A stretch of 36,436 nt of DNA from Herbaspirillum sp. (lineage in GTDB: Bacteria > Pseudomonadota > Gammaproteobacteria > Burkholderiales > Burkholderiaceae_D): the NCBI GenBank assembly GCA_028292625.1, contig JAQGLY010000005.1, positions 1-36,436 on the forward strand. The letters are read 5' to 3'. Each line of letters starts with the position of its first letter. Within the stretch, counting starts at the first letter, position 1. Shown one piece after another: positions 24,437 through 34,937 of the stretch. Under the pieces are notes generated by a model. That model saw only the letters and a list, made by a program, of their open reading frames with translations, did no database searches and was not told where the DNA came from. A program made the position numbers and the translations under genes.

Positions 24437-25447
24437 TTATTTTGCGTTCATCAACGCCACTGTGGTGTCCAGCATGCGGTTCGAAAAACCCCATTCGTTG
24501 TCGTACCACGAGGCCACTTTCACCAGACGGCCCGACACTTTGGTCAGCGCCGCGTCGACTGTCGACGACGCAGGGTCGTGATTGAAGTCGACCGACACCA
24601 GCGGTTCCGTTTGATAAGCCAGGATGCCTTTGAGCGAGGTTTCCGATGCTTCCTTCAGAATCGCGTTGACTTCTTCGACCGTGGTGTCGCGCGCGGCAAC
24701 GAAGGACAGGTCGACGATCGACACGTTGATGGTCGGCACGCGAATCGCGAAGCCGTCCAGCTTGCCGTTGAGTTCCGGCAGCACCAGGCCGACGGCGGAA
24801 GCGGCGCCGGTCTTGGTCGGGATCATCGAATGCGTCGCCGAACGGGCACGGCGCAGATCTTCGTGATACACGTCGGTCAGCACCTGGTCGTTGGTATAGG
24901 AGTGCACGGTGGTCATCAGGCCGTTGACCAGTCCGATCTTGTCGTGCAGCGGCTTGACCAGCGGCGCCAGGCAGTTGGTGGTGCAGGATGCGTTGGAGAT
25001 GACGGTGTCGGTGGCTTTGAGCACAGTGTGGTTGACGACGAACACGATGGTCGCGTCGACGACCTTGCCGCCCGGCGCCGAGATGATGACTTTTTTGGCG
25101 CCGCCCTTGATGTGCGCGCCGGCCTTTTCCTTGGTGGTGAAAAAGCCGGTGCATTCCAGCACCACGTCCACGCCCAGCTCGCCCCATGGCAATTCGGCCG
25201 GATTGCGCTGCGCCAGCACCTTGATGCGATCGCCGTTGACCACGATGCAGTCGCCGTCGACCTTGACCGTGCCCGGGAATTTGCCGTGCGCCGTATCGTA
25301 TTGCGTCAGATGGGCATTGGTCTTCGGATCGCCGAGGTCGTTGATCGCGACGATTTCGATGTCGTGTTTCTTGCCGTCCTCGTAATGGGCGCGAAGGATA
25401 TTGCGGCCGATGCGGCCGTAACCGTTGATTGCGACTCTGATTGTCAT
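24437..25447 (-). CDS. gap: Glyceraldehyde-3-phosphate dehydrogenase, type I
   Basis: A 336-residue NAD-dependent glycolytic enzyme. The Rossmann motif NGYGRIGRN is at residues 8-16, the adenosine-binding AINDLGD at 34-40, the catalytic C155 in [13 protein letters not shown] and H182 in [10 protein letters not shown]. The C-terminal [13 protein letters not shown] is conserved. It lies 79 bp after tkt on the same strand, so tkt-gap probably form one transcription unit linking pentose phosphate and lower glycolysis, an arrangement usual in betaproteobacteria. A bidirectional terminator closes the unit. Confidence 0.97.
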   Translation of the reverse strand: MTIRVAINGYGRIGRNILRAHYEDGKKHDIEIVAINDLGDPKTNAHLTQYDTAHGKFPGTVKVDGDCIVVNGDRIKVLAQRNPAELPWGELGVDVVLECTGFFTTKEKAGAHIKGGAKKVIISAPGGKVVDATIVFVVNHTVLKATDTVISNASCTTNCLAPLVKPLHDKIGLVNGLMTTVHSYTNDQVLTDVYHEDLRRARSATHSMIPTKTGAASAVGLVLPELNGKLDGFAIRVPTINVSIVDLSFVAARDTTVEEVNAILKEASETSLKGILAYQTEPLVSVDFNHDPASSTVDAALTKVSGRLVKVASWYDNEWGFSNRMLDTTVALMNAK

Positions 25448-25526
25448 AGGTGTCTCCGATAGGTAGTAAAAGTCAATATCCGTAATGCGTCACTTTTCAG
25501 GCAAATTCAGGCGAATTAGGCGAATG

Positions 25527-27557
25527 TCAGGCCAGCACCAGTTGCACCTGGGCCACCACGTTCTCGGTGGTGAAACCGAAATGCTTGAACAACGCGCCGG
25601 CCGGCGCGGATTCGCCGAAGCTGTCGATACCGACCACGGCGCCTTCCAGTCCGACGTATTTGTACCAGAACGAAGTCACGCCGGCCTCGATCGCGATGCG
25701 CGGCACGCCCCGCTGCAAAACGCTGGCTTTATAGGCGGCGTCCTGGCGATCGAATACGTCGGTGCACGGCATCGACACCACGCGCACCGGGACGCCCTTG
25801 AGCGCCAGCGCGTCGGCGGCCTTGATCGCCAATTCGATTTCGGAACCGGTGGCGATCAGGATCGCTTTCGCATTAGGCGTCTCGCGCAGGATGTAACCGC
25901 CGCGCCGGATGTTGGCGATCTGCGCGTCGTTGCGCTGCTGGAACGGCAAGTTCTGGCGCGAGAAGATCAGCGTGCTTGGGCCGTCCTTGCGCTTGATCGC
26001 CTGCTCCCATGCCACGGCCGATTCGACCGTATCGCACGGCCGCCAGTTATCCAGGTGCGGAATCAGGCGCAGGCTGGACACATGCTCCACCGACTGGTGC
26101 GTCGGGCCGTCTTCACCGAGGCCGATCGAATCGTGGGTAAACACGAAGATCGAACGCAGCTTCATCAGCGCGGCCATGCGCAGCGCATTGCGGCTGTAAT
26201 CGGAGAAAGTCAGGAAAGTGGCGCCGAACGGCAGGTAACCGCCGTGCAGGGCGATGCCGTTCATGATCGCGCTCATGCCGAATTCGCGCACGCCGTAATT
26301 GATGTGATTGCCCCACTGTTGGGCGCGCACGGCCTTCGATTCTTTCCAGTTGGTCAGATTCGACCCGGTCAGATCGGCGGAGCCGCCGAGGAACTCGGGC
26401 AGCGCCTGCGCATAGGCCTGAATCGCGTTCTGGCTGGCTTTGCGGGTGGCGATGGTTTCTTTTTTGCCGGTGCAGTCGGCGATGTACGCGGCGACGGTTT
26501 TGTCAAAATCGGCCGGCAGTTCGCCTTTGATGCGGCGTTGCAGTTCGGCCGCCTGCTGCGGGTATTGTTTGCGGTAGGCGTCGAACAGGCTGTTCCATTC
26601 GCCTTCGCGCTTGGCGCCGGAGGCCTTGGCGTCCCATGCGGCGTAAACCTCGGCCGGGACGTGGAACGGCACATGCGGCCAGCTCACCGCTTCGCGTACC
26701 GCGGCGATTTCGGCGTCGCCCAGCGCGGCGCCATGGATCTTGTCGGTGCCGGCCAGATTCGGCGAACCCTTGCCGATCACGGTTTTGCAGCAGATCAGCG
26801 TCGGCTTGTCGGCCAGTTTGGCCTTGGCGATCGCGGCGCTGACGGCGGCGACGTCGTGACCGTCGACGGCCGGGATCACGTTCCAGCCGTAGGCTTCGAA
26901 ACGCTTCGGCGTGTCGTCGCGGAACCAGCCTTCGACCTTGCCGTCGATGGAAATGCCGTTGTCGTCGTACAGCACGATCAGCTTGGACAGCCGCAGCGCG
27001 CCGGCCAGCGAACAGGCCTCGTGCGAAATGCCTTCCATCAGGCAGCCGTCTCCGACGAAGGCGTAGGTATGGTGATCGACCGCCGCCAGATCGGGTTTAT
27101 TGAATTCTTCGGCCAGCAGTTTTTCCGCCAAAGCCATGCCCACCGCGTTGCTCAGGCCCTGGCCCAGCGGGCCGGTGGTGGTTTCCACGCCCGGGGTCAC
27201 GTCGATTTCGGGATGGCCCGGCGTTTTCGAATGCAATTGCCGGAAATTCTTCAGGTCTTCCATCGTCAGGTCGTAACCGCTCAGGTGCAGCAGCGCGTAC
27301 TGCAGCAGCGAGCCATGTCCGTTCGACAAAACGAAGCGATCGCGATTGGCCCATTTCGGATTGGCCGGATTATGGCGATAGTGGCCGCTCCAGAACGCCA
27401 CGGCGATTTCCGCCATGCCCATCGGCATGCCGGGATGGCCGGAATTGGCTTTTTGCACCGCATCCATGGCGAGGGCTCGGATGGCGTTGGCCATGGGGAC
27501 TGCCGCGGAATTCACTGCAAAGCTAGCCGTCTTGTCGGTTGGAATGGTAGAGGTCAT
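25527..27557 (-). CDS. tkt: Transketolase
   Basis: A 676-residue thiamine diphosphate enzyme that transfers two-carbon ketol units in the pentose phosphate pathway and, in autotrophs, the Calvin cycle. Seen are the N-terminal [20 protein letters not shown] with [10 protein letters not shown], the ThDP motif [13 protein letters not shown] followed by [11 protein letters not shown], and the pyrimidine-binding part with [18 protein letters not shown]. Length is typical (about 665 aa). No good ribosome site precedes the ATG. A TAAAAT hexamer (minus strand, 27621-27626) in the gap to the divergent rsmE gene is a possible -10. No Calvin-cycle genes are visible nearby, so a general role is likeliest. 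Confidence 0.97.
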   Translation of the reverse strand: MTSTIPTDKTASFAVNSAAVPMANAIRALAMDAVQKANSGHPGMPMGMAEIAVAFWSGHYRHNPANPKWANRDRFVLSNGHGSLLQYALLHLSGYDLTMEDLKNFRQLHSKTPGHPEIDVTPGVETTTGPLGQGLSNAVGMALAEKLLAEEFNKPDLAAVDHHTYAFVGDGCLMEGISHEACSLAGALRLSKLIVLYDDNGISIDGKVEGWFRDDTPKRFEAYGWNVIPAVDGHDVAAVSAAIAKAKLADKPTLICCKTVIGKGSPNLAGTDKIHGAALGDAEIAAVREAVSWPHVPFHVPAEVYAAWDAKASGAKREGEWNSLFDAYRKQYPQQAAELQRRIKGELPADFDKTVAAYIADCTGKKETIATRKASQNAIQAYAQALPEFLGGSADLTGSNLTNWKESKAVRAQQWGNHINYGVREFGMSAIMNGIALHGGYLPFGATFLTFSDYSRNALRMAALMKLRSIFVFTHDSIGLGEDGPTHQSVEHVSSLRLIPHLDNWRPCDTVESAVAWEQAIKRKDGPSTLIFSRQNLPFQQRNDAQIANIRRGGYILRETPNAKAILIATGSEIELAIKAADALALKGVPVRVVSMPCTDVFDRQDAAYKASVLQRGVPRIAIEAGVTSFWYKYVGLEGAVVGIDSFGESAPAGALFKHFGFTTENVVAQVQLVLA

Positions 27558-27735
27558 ATGTTTGGATAGCGGAGGATAAGCGAAGCATGAAGAAGGAATC
27601 GCGCCGATGCGAAGCCAAGTATTTTACCAGAGAGATTGCTGAACAATTAAAATTGACGGCCTCAGGCTGCCGCCCCGCAGAGTCGATAAAAGCGCTTACC
27701 AGTCCTCGGACCGTATTCATCACAGGAAGTTTGTC

Positions 27736-28461
27736 ATGCCGCGTTTTTTTTGCCCCGTCCCGCTCGCTGTCGGGCAGACCCTTCGTCTGCCGGATCATGT
27801 CGCACACCATGTGCAGGTACTGCGCCTGCAGCCGGGCCAGCTGGTGACGCTGTTCAACGGCGAAGGCGGCGAATACACGGCCAGCCTGGCGCTGATCGAA
27901 AAAAAGCACGTCAGCGTCGAATTGAAGGCTTTTTCGCCGCGCGAAGCCGAATTGCCGTACGCGATCACGCTGGCGCAGGCCCTGCCGGAAGGGAGCAAAA
28001 TGGACTGGATCATCGAAAAATCGGTGGAATTGGGCGCCGCCGCGATCCAGCCCCTGTCCGCGCAGCGCTGCGTGGTGCGGCTGAACAGCGAACGGGCGGA
28101 GAAAAAGCAGGCCCATTGGCAAGGCGTGATCGTCGCCGCCGCCGAGCAGAGCGGCCGCAATCGTCTGCCGCTGCTGGCCGCGCCGGCGACGCTGGGCGAT
28201 TGGCTGGCGCAGCAGGATCTGCATAAACGGGTGCTATTGTCTCCACGCGGCGAACAATCCCTGTCGGATTGGGCGCGCCATCAACCGCCGCAGGCGCTGA
28301 CCCTGCTGATCGGCCCGGAAGGCGGCTTTACCGAGGCCGAAGAGGCGCTGGCCTGCGCCAAGGGCGCCATGATGCTGACGATCGGACGGCGGGTTTTGCG
28401 CACCGAAACCGCGGGGCTGGCGGCGGTCGCGGCGCTCAACGGCATCTGGGGGGAAATGTAA
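27736..28461 (+). CDS. rsmE: 16S rRNA (uracil-1498-N3)-methyltransferase
   Basis: A 241-residue SPOUT-fold methyltransferase that modifies U1498 near the ribosomal decoding centre. The N-terminal PUA-like part (LPDHVAHHVQVLRLQPGQLV, GEGGEYTASL) is followed by the catalytic half with KMDWIIEKSVELGA, the SAM-binding LLIGPEGGFTEAE and the knot segment RVLRTETAGLAA. Length matches the family (about 243 aa). GGAAG is placed 6 nt before the ATG. Divergent from tkt across 178 bp and followed by ribF, which has its own -10. Confidence 0.95.
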   Translation: MPRFFCPVPLAVGQTLRLPDHVAHHVQVLRLQPGQLVTLFNGEGGEYTASLALIEKKHVSVELKAFSPREAELPYAITLAQALPEGSKMDWIIEKSVELGAAAIQPLSAQRCVVRLNSERAEKKQAHWQGVIVAAAEQSGRNRLPLLAAPATLGDWLAQQDLHKRVLLSPRGEQSLSDWARHQPPQALTLLIGPEGGFTEAEEALACAKGAMMLTIGRRVLRTETAGLAAVAALNGIWGEM

Positions 28462-28517
28462 TCGCGGCGGCCGGTCGGCGGCGGGGCCGGGAACGGTCGA
28501 TTGCCGGCGAAAACCCT

Positions 28518-28523
28518 TATAAT
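28518..28523 (+). promoter_or_regulatory. -10 element for ribF
   Basis: A perfect TATAAT begins 40 nt before the ribF ATG, in the rsmE-ribF gap. The hexamer at -35 spacing (GGTCGA) is poor. The implied leader of about 30 nt leaves no room for an FMN riboswitch. Confidence 0.5.
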
Positions 28524-28557
28524 GACCAGTTTTTGGCAATGGGCTCCAACTGAATCG

Positions 28558-29550
28558 ATGAAGGTATTCCGAGGACTCCCCAACGCCGCATCGCGTGCGC
28601 CCTGCGCATTGACGATCGGCAATTTCGACGGTGTGCATCGCGGCCATCAGGCGCTGCTGGCGCAAGTGCGCGCCGCCGCCTCGCGCCTGGGGCTGGACGC
28701 CGCCGTCATGACTTTCGAGCCGCATCCGCGCGAATTTTTCGCCCAAAAAACCGGCGCCGTGGCCGCCAATCCGCAGGCCCGGGCGCCGACGCGGGTCGCC
28801 AATCTGCGCGACAAGCTGGAATCGCTGGCAGAAGCCGGCATCGACCGCGTGATCGTGGAACACTTCAACGCCGGTTTTGCCGCGCTGTCGCCGCAGGATT
28901 TCATCGAAAAAGTGCTGGTGCAGGGTTTGCACGTCAAATGGCTGATGGTCGGCGAGGATTTCTGTTTCGGCGCACGCCGCGCCGGCAATATCGACACGCT
29001 GACCGAAGCCGGCCGCCGCTACGGCTTCGAAGTGGAGACCATGCCGACGGTCACCAACGACGGCGTGCGCGTGTCGTCCTCAGCTGTGCGCCATGCGCTG
29101 GCAGCGGGCGATTTCCTGCATGCGCAGCAGTTGCTGGGACATCCGTACACGATTTCCGGCCATGTGGTCCACGGCCGCAAGCTGGGACGCTCGATAGGCT
29201 TTCCGACGCTGAACATGCGCGTGGCGCACCGGCATCCGGCGCTGTCCGGCATTTTCGTGGTGCAGGTGCACGGACTGGCCGAACGGCCGCTGCCCGGCGT
29301 GGCCAGCCTGGGTGTGCGCCCTACCGTCGACGACAGCGGCAGGATTCTGCTGGAAACACATTTGTTCGATTACGCGCAAAGCTGTTACGGCAAGCTGGCG
29401 CGGGTGGAATTTTTGAAAAAACTGCGCGACGAAGAAAAATACGTCGATTTGCCGACGCTGACCGCGGCCATCGAGCGCGACGCCGACAATGCGCGCCGTT
29501 TTTTCCGCGAACGGGACAATGCCGCCGTTTCCGCCACCGATCGAATTTGA
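28558..29550 (+). CDS. ribF: Bifunctional riboflavin kinase / FAD synthetase
   Basis: A 330-residue enzyme that makes FMN and FAD from riboflavin. The N-terminal adenylyltransferase carries TIGNFDGVHRGHQ and MTFEPHPREFF, then WLMVGEDFCFGARRAGN and SSSAVRHALAAGDF. The C-terminal kinase domain begins near residue 195, with HGRKLGRSIGFPTLNM and the catalytic Glu in LLETHLFDY. Length is typical (about 310-330). The start at 28558 is where similarity begins; a longer frame upstream would overlap the promoter. First gene of the ribF-ileS-lspA-coaBC-dut run, a known order in betaproteobacteria. Confidence 0.96.
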   Translation: MKVFRGLPNAASRAPCALTIGNFDGVHRGHQALLAQVRAAASRLGLDAAVMTFEPHPREFFAQKTGAVAANPQARAPTRVANLRDKLESLAEAGIDRVIVEHFNAGFAALSPQDFIEKVLVQGLHVKWLMVGEDFCFGARRAGNIDTLTEAGRRYGFEVETMPTVTNDGVRVSSSAVRHALAAGDFLHAQQLLGHPYTISGHVVHGRKLGRSIGFPTLNMRVAHRHPALSGIFVVQVHGLAERPLPGVASLGVRPTVDDSGRILLETHLFDYAQSCYGKLARVEFLKKLRDEEKYVDLPTLTAAIERDADNARRFFRERDNAAVSATDRI

Positions 29551-29580
29551 CGCGCGCCGACCATACAGCTCGTTGAGCGT

Positions 29581-29612
29581 GGCGGGAGTGCCGGCATTGC
29601 CGGCGGTCCGCC
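29581..29612 (+). other. Hairpin in the ribF-ileS gap
   Basis: GGCGG (29581-29585) pairs with CCGCC (29608-29612) and GCCGGC (29590-29595) with GCCGGC (29599-29604), with a small internal loop and 3-nt terminal loop. No T-tract follows. It lies about 40 nt before the ileS start and may influence read-through or mRNA ends. Confidence 0.4.
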
Positions 29613-29650
29613 GAACTAATGACAGAATTTAATAAATCAGATTGAAAAAT

Positions 29651-32581
29651 ATGTCCGACCAAGAATCGCAGAAAAATGCCGCCGGCTTGCAAACCAAGCA
29701 ACAGTCCAAGCCGCAAGGCAAACCGCAGCGGCAGGAAAAACCTCAGAGCAAATATCCGGTCAACATGACCGAAACCGCGTTCCCGATGCGCGGCGACCTG
29801 GCCAAGCGCGAACCGCAATGGGTCAAGCAATGGCAGGACAAGAAAATCTACGACCGCATCCGCAAGGCGTCCAAGGGACGTCCCAAATTCATTCTGCACG
29901 ACGGCCCGCCCTACGCCAACGGCGACATCCATATCGGCCATGCCGTCAATAAGGTTCTGAAGGACATGGTCGTCAAGGCCCGCAATATGGCCGGCTTCGA
30001 TGCGCAATACGTGCCGGGCTGGGATTGCCATGGCATGCCGATCGAAATCCAGATCGAAAAACTGTACGGCAAGAATCTGCCCGCCACCGAGGTGCAGGCC
30101 AAGGCGCGGGCCTATGCCGGCGAACAGATCGAACGGCAGAAAGCCGATTTCATCCGGCTCGGCGTATTGGGCGAATGGGACAATCCCTACCAGACCATGA
30201 ATTTCTCCAACGAGGCCGACGAGTTGCGCGCGCTCGGCACGATCCTGGAAAAAGGCTATGTCTATCGCGGGCTCAAGCCGGTTAACTGGTGCTTCGATTG
30301 CGGTTCGGCGCTGGCCGAGGCGGAAGTCGAATATCAGGACAAGCGCGATCCGGCCATCGACGTCGGTTTCGCCTTTGCGGAGCCGGAAAAGGTGGCGGCG
30401 GCGTTCGGCCTGCCGGCGCTGCCGGCCGCTCAGGGTTATATCGTGATCTGGACCACCACGCCGTGGACGATTCCGTCGAACCAGGCGCTGAACGTGCATC
30501 CGGAATTCGACTATGCGCTGGTGCGGAGTGAGCGCAACGGCAAGCCGCTGCTGCTGATCCTGGCCGCCGATCTGGTGGAGTCCTGTCTGCAACGCTACGG
30601 TCTGAAGGGCGAGATCGTCGCCACCTGCAAGGGCGAAGCGCTCAATCTGATCAAATTCCATCATCCGCTGGCGCAGGCCGACGCCGCCTACGACCGCCTG
30701 TCGCCGGTCTATCTGGGCGATTACGTCACCGCCGACAGCGGCACCGGCATCGTGCATTCGGCGCCGGCTTACGGCATCGAGGATTTCATTTCCTGCAAAC
30801 AGCACGGCATGGCCGACGACGCCATCCTCAGCCCGGTGATGGGCGACGGCCGTTTTGTGCCGTCGCTGGCGCTGTTCGGCGGGATGACCATCTGGGAAGC
30901 GTCGAAGCCGATCTGCGCGGCGCTGGAACAGACCGGCGCGCTGTTCAAACTGGCGATGTCCGATCACAGCTATATGCACTGCTGGCGTCACAAGACGCCG
31001 ATCATTTATCGCGCCACCTCGCAATGGTTCGCCAGCATGGACGATACGCCGAAAGCGGGCGGCAAGTCGCTGCGCGAAACCGCGCTGCAGGCGATCGACG
31101 AGACCGTGTTCTACCCCGCATGGGGCAAGGCGCGGCTGCACGGCATGATCGCCAACCGGCCCGACTGGACCTTGTCGCGCCAGCGGCAATGGGGCGTGCC
31201 GATGGCGTTCTTCGTGCACAAGGAAACCGGCCAATTGCATCCGCGCACGCCGGAATTGATCGAACAGATCGCGCAACGCATCGAACGCGAAGGCATCGAA
31301 GCCTGGCAGGCGCTGGAGCCCAGGGATTTGCTGGGCGACGAAGCGGCGCTGTATGAAAAGAACCGGGACACGCTGGACGTCTGGTTCGATTCCGGCTCCA
31401 CCCATCAGACCGTGCTGCGCGGCTCGCACAAGGAGCAGTTGGCGTTTCCGGCGGACCTGTATCTGGAAGGCTCGGATCAGCATCGCGGCTGGTTCCATTC
31501 ATCCCTGCTGACCTCGTCCATGCTCAACGGCCGCGCACCGTACAGGGCGCTGCTCACACACGGCTTCGTGGTCGACGGCGAGGGCAAGAAGATGTCCAAG
31601 TCGAAAGGCAATGTGGTCGCGCCGCAAAAGGTGTCCGATTCGCTGGGCGCGGAAATCCTGCGGCTATGGGTGGCGTCGACCGATTATTCGGGCGAGCTGT
31701 CGATCTCCGACGAGATCCTCAAACGCGTGGTCGAGGCCTATCGCCGCATCCGCAATACCGTGCGCTTCCTGCTGGCCAATACATCGGATTTCGATCCCGC
31801 CGCCGATACGGTGGCGGTGGCCGACATGCTGGACATCGACCGTTACGCGATTGCCGCGATGGCGCGCTTGCAGGACGAGATTCTGGCGCATTACCAGGCT
31901 TATGAATTCCATCCGGTAGTGTCCAAATTGCAGATGTATTGCTCGGAAGATCTGGGCGGTTTCTATCTGGATATTCTGAAGGACCGGCTGTACACCACGG
32001 CGGTCGGTTCGCATGCGCGGCGTTCGGCGCAAACCGCGATCTGGCATTTGAGCCAGTCGCTGTTGCGGCTGATGGCGCCGATGCTGTCGTTCACCGCCGA
32101 GGAAGCATGGGCCTCGTTTGCCGGCGCGCAGGCATTTGCCGACAGCGGCGAGACGATCTTCACGCAAACCTATTACACGTTGCCCGCGGTGGACGATGCC
32201 GCCGCTCTGCTGGCGACATTCGGCGTGTTGCGCGAAGCGCGCGCCGATGTGACGCGGCAGCTGGAAGAGGTGCGCGGCGCGGGCAGCATCGGTTCGTCGC
32301 TGCAGGCGGAAGTGGCCTTGCAAGCCCATGGCGACAAATTCACCGCGCTCAACGGACTGGGCGACGATCTGAAGTTCTTGCTGATTACGTCCGCCGCCAC
32401 CGTGACGGAAGCGGCGACCGCGGCGCAAGAAAGCGTGACGGTGACGCCATCGGCGCATGACAAATGCGAACGCTGCTGGCACTATCGCGCGGACGTCGGC
32501 GCGGTGACCGAACATCCGGGTTTGTGCGGCCGTTGCGTGGCCAATCTGTTCGGCGCGGGAGAAAAACGCAAGTTTGCGTAA
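29651..32581 (+). CDS. ileS: Isoleucyl-tRNA synthetase
   Basis: A 976-residue class I synthetase that charges tRNA-Ile and edits valine. The HIGH motif is at residues 94-97 and KMSKS at 647-651. The editing domain lies between them ([36 protein letters not shown]). The C-terminal zinc site has four cysteines in CERCWHYR and LCGRC. The first 36 or so residues before [17 protein letters not shown] form a Gln/Lys-rich extension ([20 protein letters not shown]) longer than in most homologues. ATG 29651 is taken as start; a TTG three codons earlier and ATG 29765 are alternatives, and no clear ribosome site marks any. Bacterial IleS of the mupirocin-sensitive type. Confidence 0.96.
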   Translation: MSDQESQKNAAGLQTKQQSKPQGKPQRQEKPQSKYPVNMTETAFPMRGDLAKREPQWVKQWQDKKIYDRIRKASKGRPKFILHDGPPYANGDIHIGHAVNKVLKDMVVKARNMAGFDAQYVPGWDCHGMPIEIQIEKLYGKNLPATEVQAKARAYAGEQIERQKADFIRLGVLGEWDNPYQTMNFSNEADELRALGTILEKGYVYRGLKPVNWCFDCGSALAEAEVEYQDKRDPAIDVGFAFAEPEKVAAAFGLPALPAAQGYIVIWTTTPWTIPSNQALNVHPEFDYALVRSERNGKPLLLILAADLVESCLQRYGLKGEIVATCKGEALNLIKFHHPLAQADAAYDRLSPVYLGDYVTADSGTGIVHSAPAYGIEDFISCKQHGMADDAILSPVMGDGRFVPSLALFGGMTIWEASKPICAALEQTGALFKLAMSDHSYMHCWRHKTPIIYRATSQWFASMDDTPKAGGKSLRETALQAIDETVFYPAWGKARLHGMIANRPDWTLSRQRQWGVPMAFFVHKETGQLHPRTPELIEQIAQRIEREGIEAWQALEPRDLLGDEAALYEKNRDTLDVWFDSGSTHQTVLRGSHKEQLAFPADLYLEGSDQHRGWFHSSLLTSSMLNGRAPYRALLTHGFVVDGEGKKMSKSKGNVVAPQKVSDSLGAEILRLWVASTDYSGELSISDEILKRVVEAYRRIRNTVRFLLANTSDFDPAADTVAVADMLDIDRYAIAAMARLQDEILAHYQAYEFHPVVSKLQMYCSEDLGGFYLDILKDRLYTTAVGSHARRSAQTAIWHLSQSLLRLMAPMLSFTAEEAWASFAGAQAFADSGETIFTQTYYTLPAVDDAAALLATFGVLREARADVTRQLEEVRGAGSIGSSLQAEVALQAHGDKFTALNGLGDDLKFLLITSAATVTEAATAAQESVTVTPSAHDKCERCWHYRADVGAVTEHPGLCGRCVANLFGAGEKRKFA

Positions 32582-32600
32582 CAAGAATTGCATATGCAGG

Positions 32601-32630
32601 GACGGCGGCGGATGATCATCCGCCGCCGTC
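32601..32630 (+). repeat. 30-bp perfect palindrome in the ileS-lspA gap
   Basis: GACGGCGGCGGATGA (32601-32615) directly abuts its reverse complement (32616-32630). As RNA it folds into a GC-rich stem of 13 bp with a GATC loop. It starts 19 nt after ileS and ends 48 nt before lspA. No T-tract follows, so it probably modulates rather than ends transcription. Confidence 0.75.
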
Positions 32631-32678
32631 TTCCGGCTTCATCGGGATTGGCCCTTTTTCACTTTGCTTCAGACCTTC

Positions 32679-33179
32679 ATGGCTACTAAAAAACGCGTTT
32701 CAGGCACTTCTCAAAACAGCATCCTGCCGTGGCTATGTCTGGCGGCGATCATCATCCTGATCGACCAGCTTTCCAAAATATCCATCAGCAGGATGTTCGC
32801 TTACGGCGAATCGATGGCGGTGACCTCGTTTTTCAATCTGGTTCTGATTTACAACAAAGGCGCGGCCTTCAGTTTTCTGTCCAGCCAGGACGGCTGGCAG
32901 CGGCATCTGCTGACGGCCATCGGCATCGCCGCCGCCGTCTTCATCATTTATCTGCTCAGGCGCCATGCCGGCCAGCGTCTGTTCTGCTGGGCGCTGGCAT
33001 TGATTCTCGGCGGCGCGCTGGGCAATGTGATCGACCGTGTGATACACGGTCACGTGATCGACTTTCTGGACGTGTATGTCGGGCGCTGGCATTGGCCGGC
33101 GTTCAATATCGCCGACAGCGCCATCTGCATCGGCGCTGCGCTGTTTATTCTGGATGAGTTGAGAAGAGTCAAAAAATAA
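32679..33179 (+). CDS. lspA: Lipoprotein signal peptidase (signal peptidase II)
   Basis: A 166-residue inner-membrane aspartyl protease that removes signal peptides from diacylglyceryl-modified prolipoproteins. Four membrane segments are seen: [19 protein letters not shown], the region after [35 protein letters not shown], and the final [15 protein letters not shown]. The catalytic aspartates are in [14 protein letters not shown] and [10 protein letters not shown]. Length is standard. The start at 32679 begins MATKKRVS; a longer frame from 32664 adds five residues only. Follows ileS as in most bacteria. One lipoprotein precursor substrate is probably encoded three genes downstream (34938). 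Confidence 0.96.
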   Translation: MATKKRVSGTSQNSILPWLCLAAIIILIDQLSKISISRMFAYGESMAVTSFFNLVLIYNKGAAFSFLSSQDGWQRHLLTAIGIAAAVFIIYLLRRHAGQRLFCWALALILGGALGNVIDRVIHGHVIDFLDVYVGRWHWPAFNIADSAICIGAALFILDELRRVKK

Positions 33180-33218
33180 TCGGACCTGGTTGGTCTTCCT
33201 TCTTTGCAGGAGTGCGCG

Positions 33219-34409
33219 ATGGATTTGACAGGCAAAAAGATCGTGTTGGGGCTTACCGGCGGCATCGCCTGCTATAAGGCTGCCGAACTGACGCGCGCGC
33301 TGACCAAGGCCGGCGCCGCCGTGCAAGTGGTGATGACCGAGAGCGCCACCCATTTCATTACATCGGTGACGATGCAGGCGCTGTCCGGCAACACGGTGTA
33401 CACCGATCAGTGGGATGCGCGTATCGCCAACAATATGCCGCATATCGATCTGACGCGCGATGCCGACGCCATCCTGATCGCGCCCTGCTCCGCCGATTTC
33501 ATGTCCAAGCTGGCGCATGGCGGCTGCGACGATTTGCTGTCGACGCTGTGCCTGGCGCGCCCGGCCGGGGTGCCGCTGCTGATCGCGCCGGCGATGAATG
33601 TCGAGATGTGGCAAAACGCCGCCACCCAGCGCAACGCGGCGCAATTGCGCGCCGACGGCATTCATTTGCTGGGCCCCGATGCCGGTCCGCAGGCTTGCGG
33701 CGAAATCGGCATGGGGCGGATGCTGGAAGCGCAGCAACTGCTGGAATCCATGATCGCTTTCTTCACGCCGAAGCTGCTGGCCGGAAAACGCGTGTTGCTG
33801 ACCGCCGGGCCGACCTTCGAACCTATCGATCCGGTGCGCGGCATCACCAATTTGTCGTCGGGCAAAATGGGCTACGCCTTGGCGCGCGCAGCGCTGTATG
33901 CGGGCGCCGACGTCACGCTGATCAGCGGCCCGGTGGCGCTGACAGCGCCGGACGGCGTGCATTGCATTGCAGTGCAAACGGCGCGTGAAATGCACAGCGC
34001 GGTAATGTCGCACATCGCCGGTCAGCAGGTGTTCATCGCCGTCGCGGCGGTGGCCGACTGGCATATCGTCAATACCAGTGCGCAAAAACTGAAAAAGCAG
34101 AACGACGGCACCTCCCCCGCGCTGGCGTTCGGGCTCAATCCCGATATTCTGGCCGAGGTCGCCGCATTGCCTAAGCGGCCCTTCTGCGTCGGATTTGCCG
34201 CCGAATCGGAGAACCTGCTGGCGTATGCGGAAGAAAAGCGACGCAGAAAAAACATACCGCTGCTGGTCGGCAATATCGCCCATGCCGCTTTCGGACAGGA
34301 CAGCAATACCCTGACCTTGTTCGATGAACGCGGCCACACCGAATTGCCGCGCGCCGACAAACAGGAACTCGCCACACTGCTGATCGCGGAAATCGCGCAT
34401 CGCCTTTAG
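33219..34409 (+). CDS. coaBC: Phosphopantothenoylcysteine synthetase/decarboxylase
   Basis: A 396-residue bifunctional flavoprotein of coenzyme A synthesis. The N-terminal CoaC half starts KIVLGLTGGIACYKAAEL and has the active-site His in NMPHIDLTRD, the PAMN motif (LLIAPAMNVEMW) and the GCDD-L flap. The CoaB half begins near residue 190 (KRVLLTAGPTFEPIDPVRGI, then SSGKMGYALA) and contains AAVADWHI. Length is typical (about 400 aa). GCAGGAG precedes the ATG at 33219. Together with dut downstream it forms the conserved coaBC-dut pair. Confidence 0.96.
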   Translation: MDLTGKKIVLGLTGGIACYKAAELTRALTKAGAAVQVVMTESATHFITSVTMQALSGNTVYTDQWDARIANNMPHIDLTRDADAILIAPCSADFMSKLAHGGCDDLLSTLCLARPAGVPLLIAPAMNVEMWQNAATQRNAAQLRADGIHLLGPDAGPQACGEIGMGRMLEAQQLLESMIAFFTPKLLAGKRVLLTAGPTFEPIDPVRGITNLSSGKMGYALARAALYAGADVTLISGPVALTAPDGVHCIAVQTAREMHSAVMSHIAGQQVFIAVAAVADWHIVNTSAQKLKKQNDGTSPALAFGLNPDILAEVAALPKRPFCVGFAAESENLLAYAEEKRRRKNIPLLVGNIAHAAFGQDSNTLTLFDERGHTELPRADKQELATLLIAEIAHRL

Positions 34410-34426
34410 GCCCGGCGGCTTCGGCC

Positions 34427-34454
34427 GCATCGCTTCTCATGCATCGCTTCTCAT
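34427..34454. repeat. 14-bp tandem duplication in the coaBC-dut gap
   Basis: GCATCGCTTCTCAT occurs twice back to back (34427-34440 and 34441-34454), exact in both copies, 23 nt before the dut start. It looks like a recent slippage or duplication event and offers a length-variable site. Confidence 0.85.
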
Positions 34455-34476
34455 TTTTCATTTCGGATAAGGCAAC

Positions 34477-34926
34477 ATGAATTCCATAGACATCAAGATC
34501 ATTGACCAGCGCATGCGCGATCAATTGCCCGCCTACGCCACCGGCGGCAGCGCCGGCCTGGATCTGCGCGCCTGTCTGGACGCCCCGCTGATCATCGCGC
34601 CGGGCAGCACCCACCTGATTCCAACCGGCCTGGCGATCCATATCGCCGATCCGGGATATGCGGCGATGATTCTGCCGCGCAGCGGTCTGGGCCACAAGCA
34701 CGGCATCGTGCTGGGTAACCTGGTCGGACTGATCGACTCGGATTATCAGGGTGAATTGATGATCTCCACCTGGAACCGCGGTCAGACCGATTTCGTCCTC
34801 AATCCGATGGAAAGACTGGCGCAACTGGTGATCGTGCCGGTGCTGCAGGTCGCGTTCAATGTGGTGGATGAATTCGGCGCCAGCGAACGCGGCGGCAACG
34901 GTTTCGGCAGTACCGGCAAACATTGA
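34477..34926 (+). CDS. dut: Deoxyuridine 5'-triphosphate nucleotidohydrolase
   Basis: A 149-residue homotrimeric dUTPase that hydrolyses dUTP to dUMP, keeping uracil out of DNA and feeding thymidylate synthesis. The five conserved motifs are visible: [38 protein letters not shown] with the catalytic Asp, [10 protein letters not shown], and the C-terminal [13 protein letters not shown] arm that closes over the site. Length is standard (about 150). It follows coaBC and is followed directly by the M48-like lipoprotein gene, whose ATG at 34938 is only 12 nt after the dut stop. Confidence 0.96.
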   Translation: MNSIDIKIIDQRMRDQLPAYATGGSAGLDLRACLDAPLIIAPGSTHLIPTGLAIHIADPGYAAMILPRSGLGHKHGIVLGNLVGLIDSDYQGELMISTWNRGQTDFVLNPMERLAQLVIVPVLQVAFNVVDEFGASERGGNGFGSTGKH

Positions 34927-34937
34927 TGGAGAATTTC

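Noticed and set aside
28462..28557. Possible FMN riboswitch before ribF
   Set aside because: The -10 at 28518-28523 leaves a leader of about 30 nt, far too short for the FMN aptamer, and no conserved RFN segments are seen.
29321..31498. 725-codon minus-strand open frame opposite ileS
   Set aside because: Antisense shadow of the IleS coding region; no family features and no plausible start signal.
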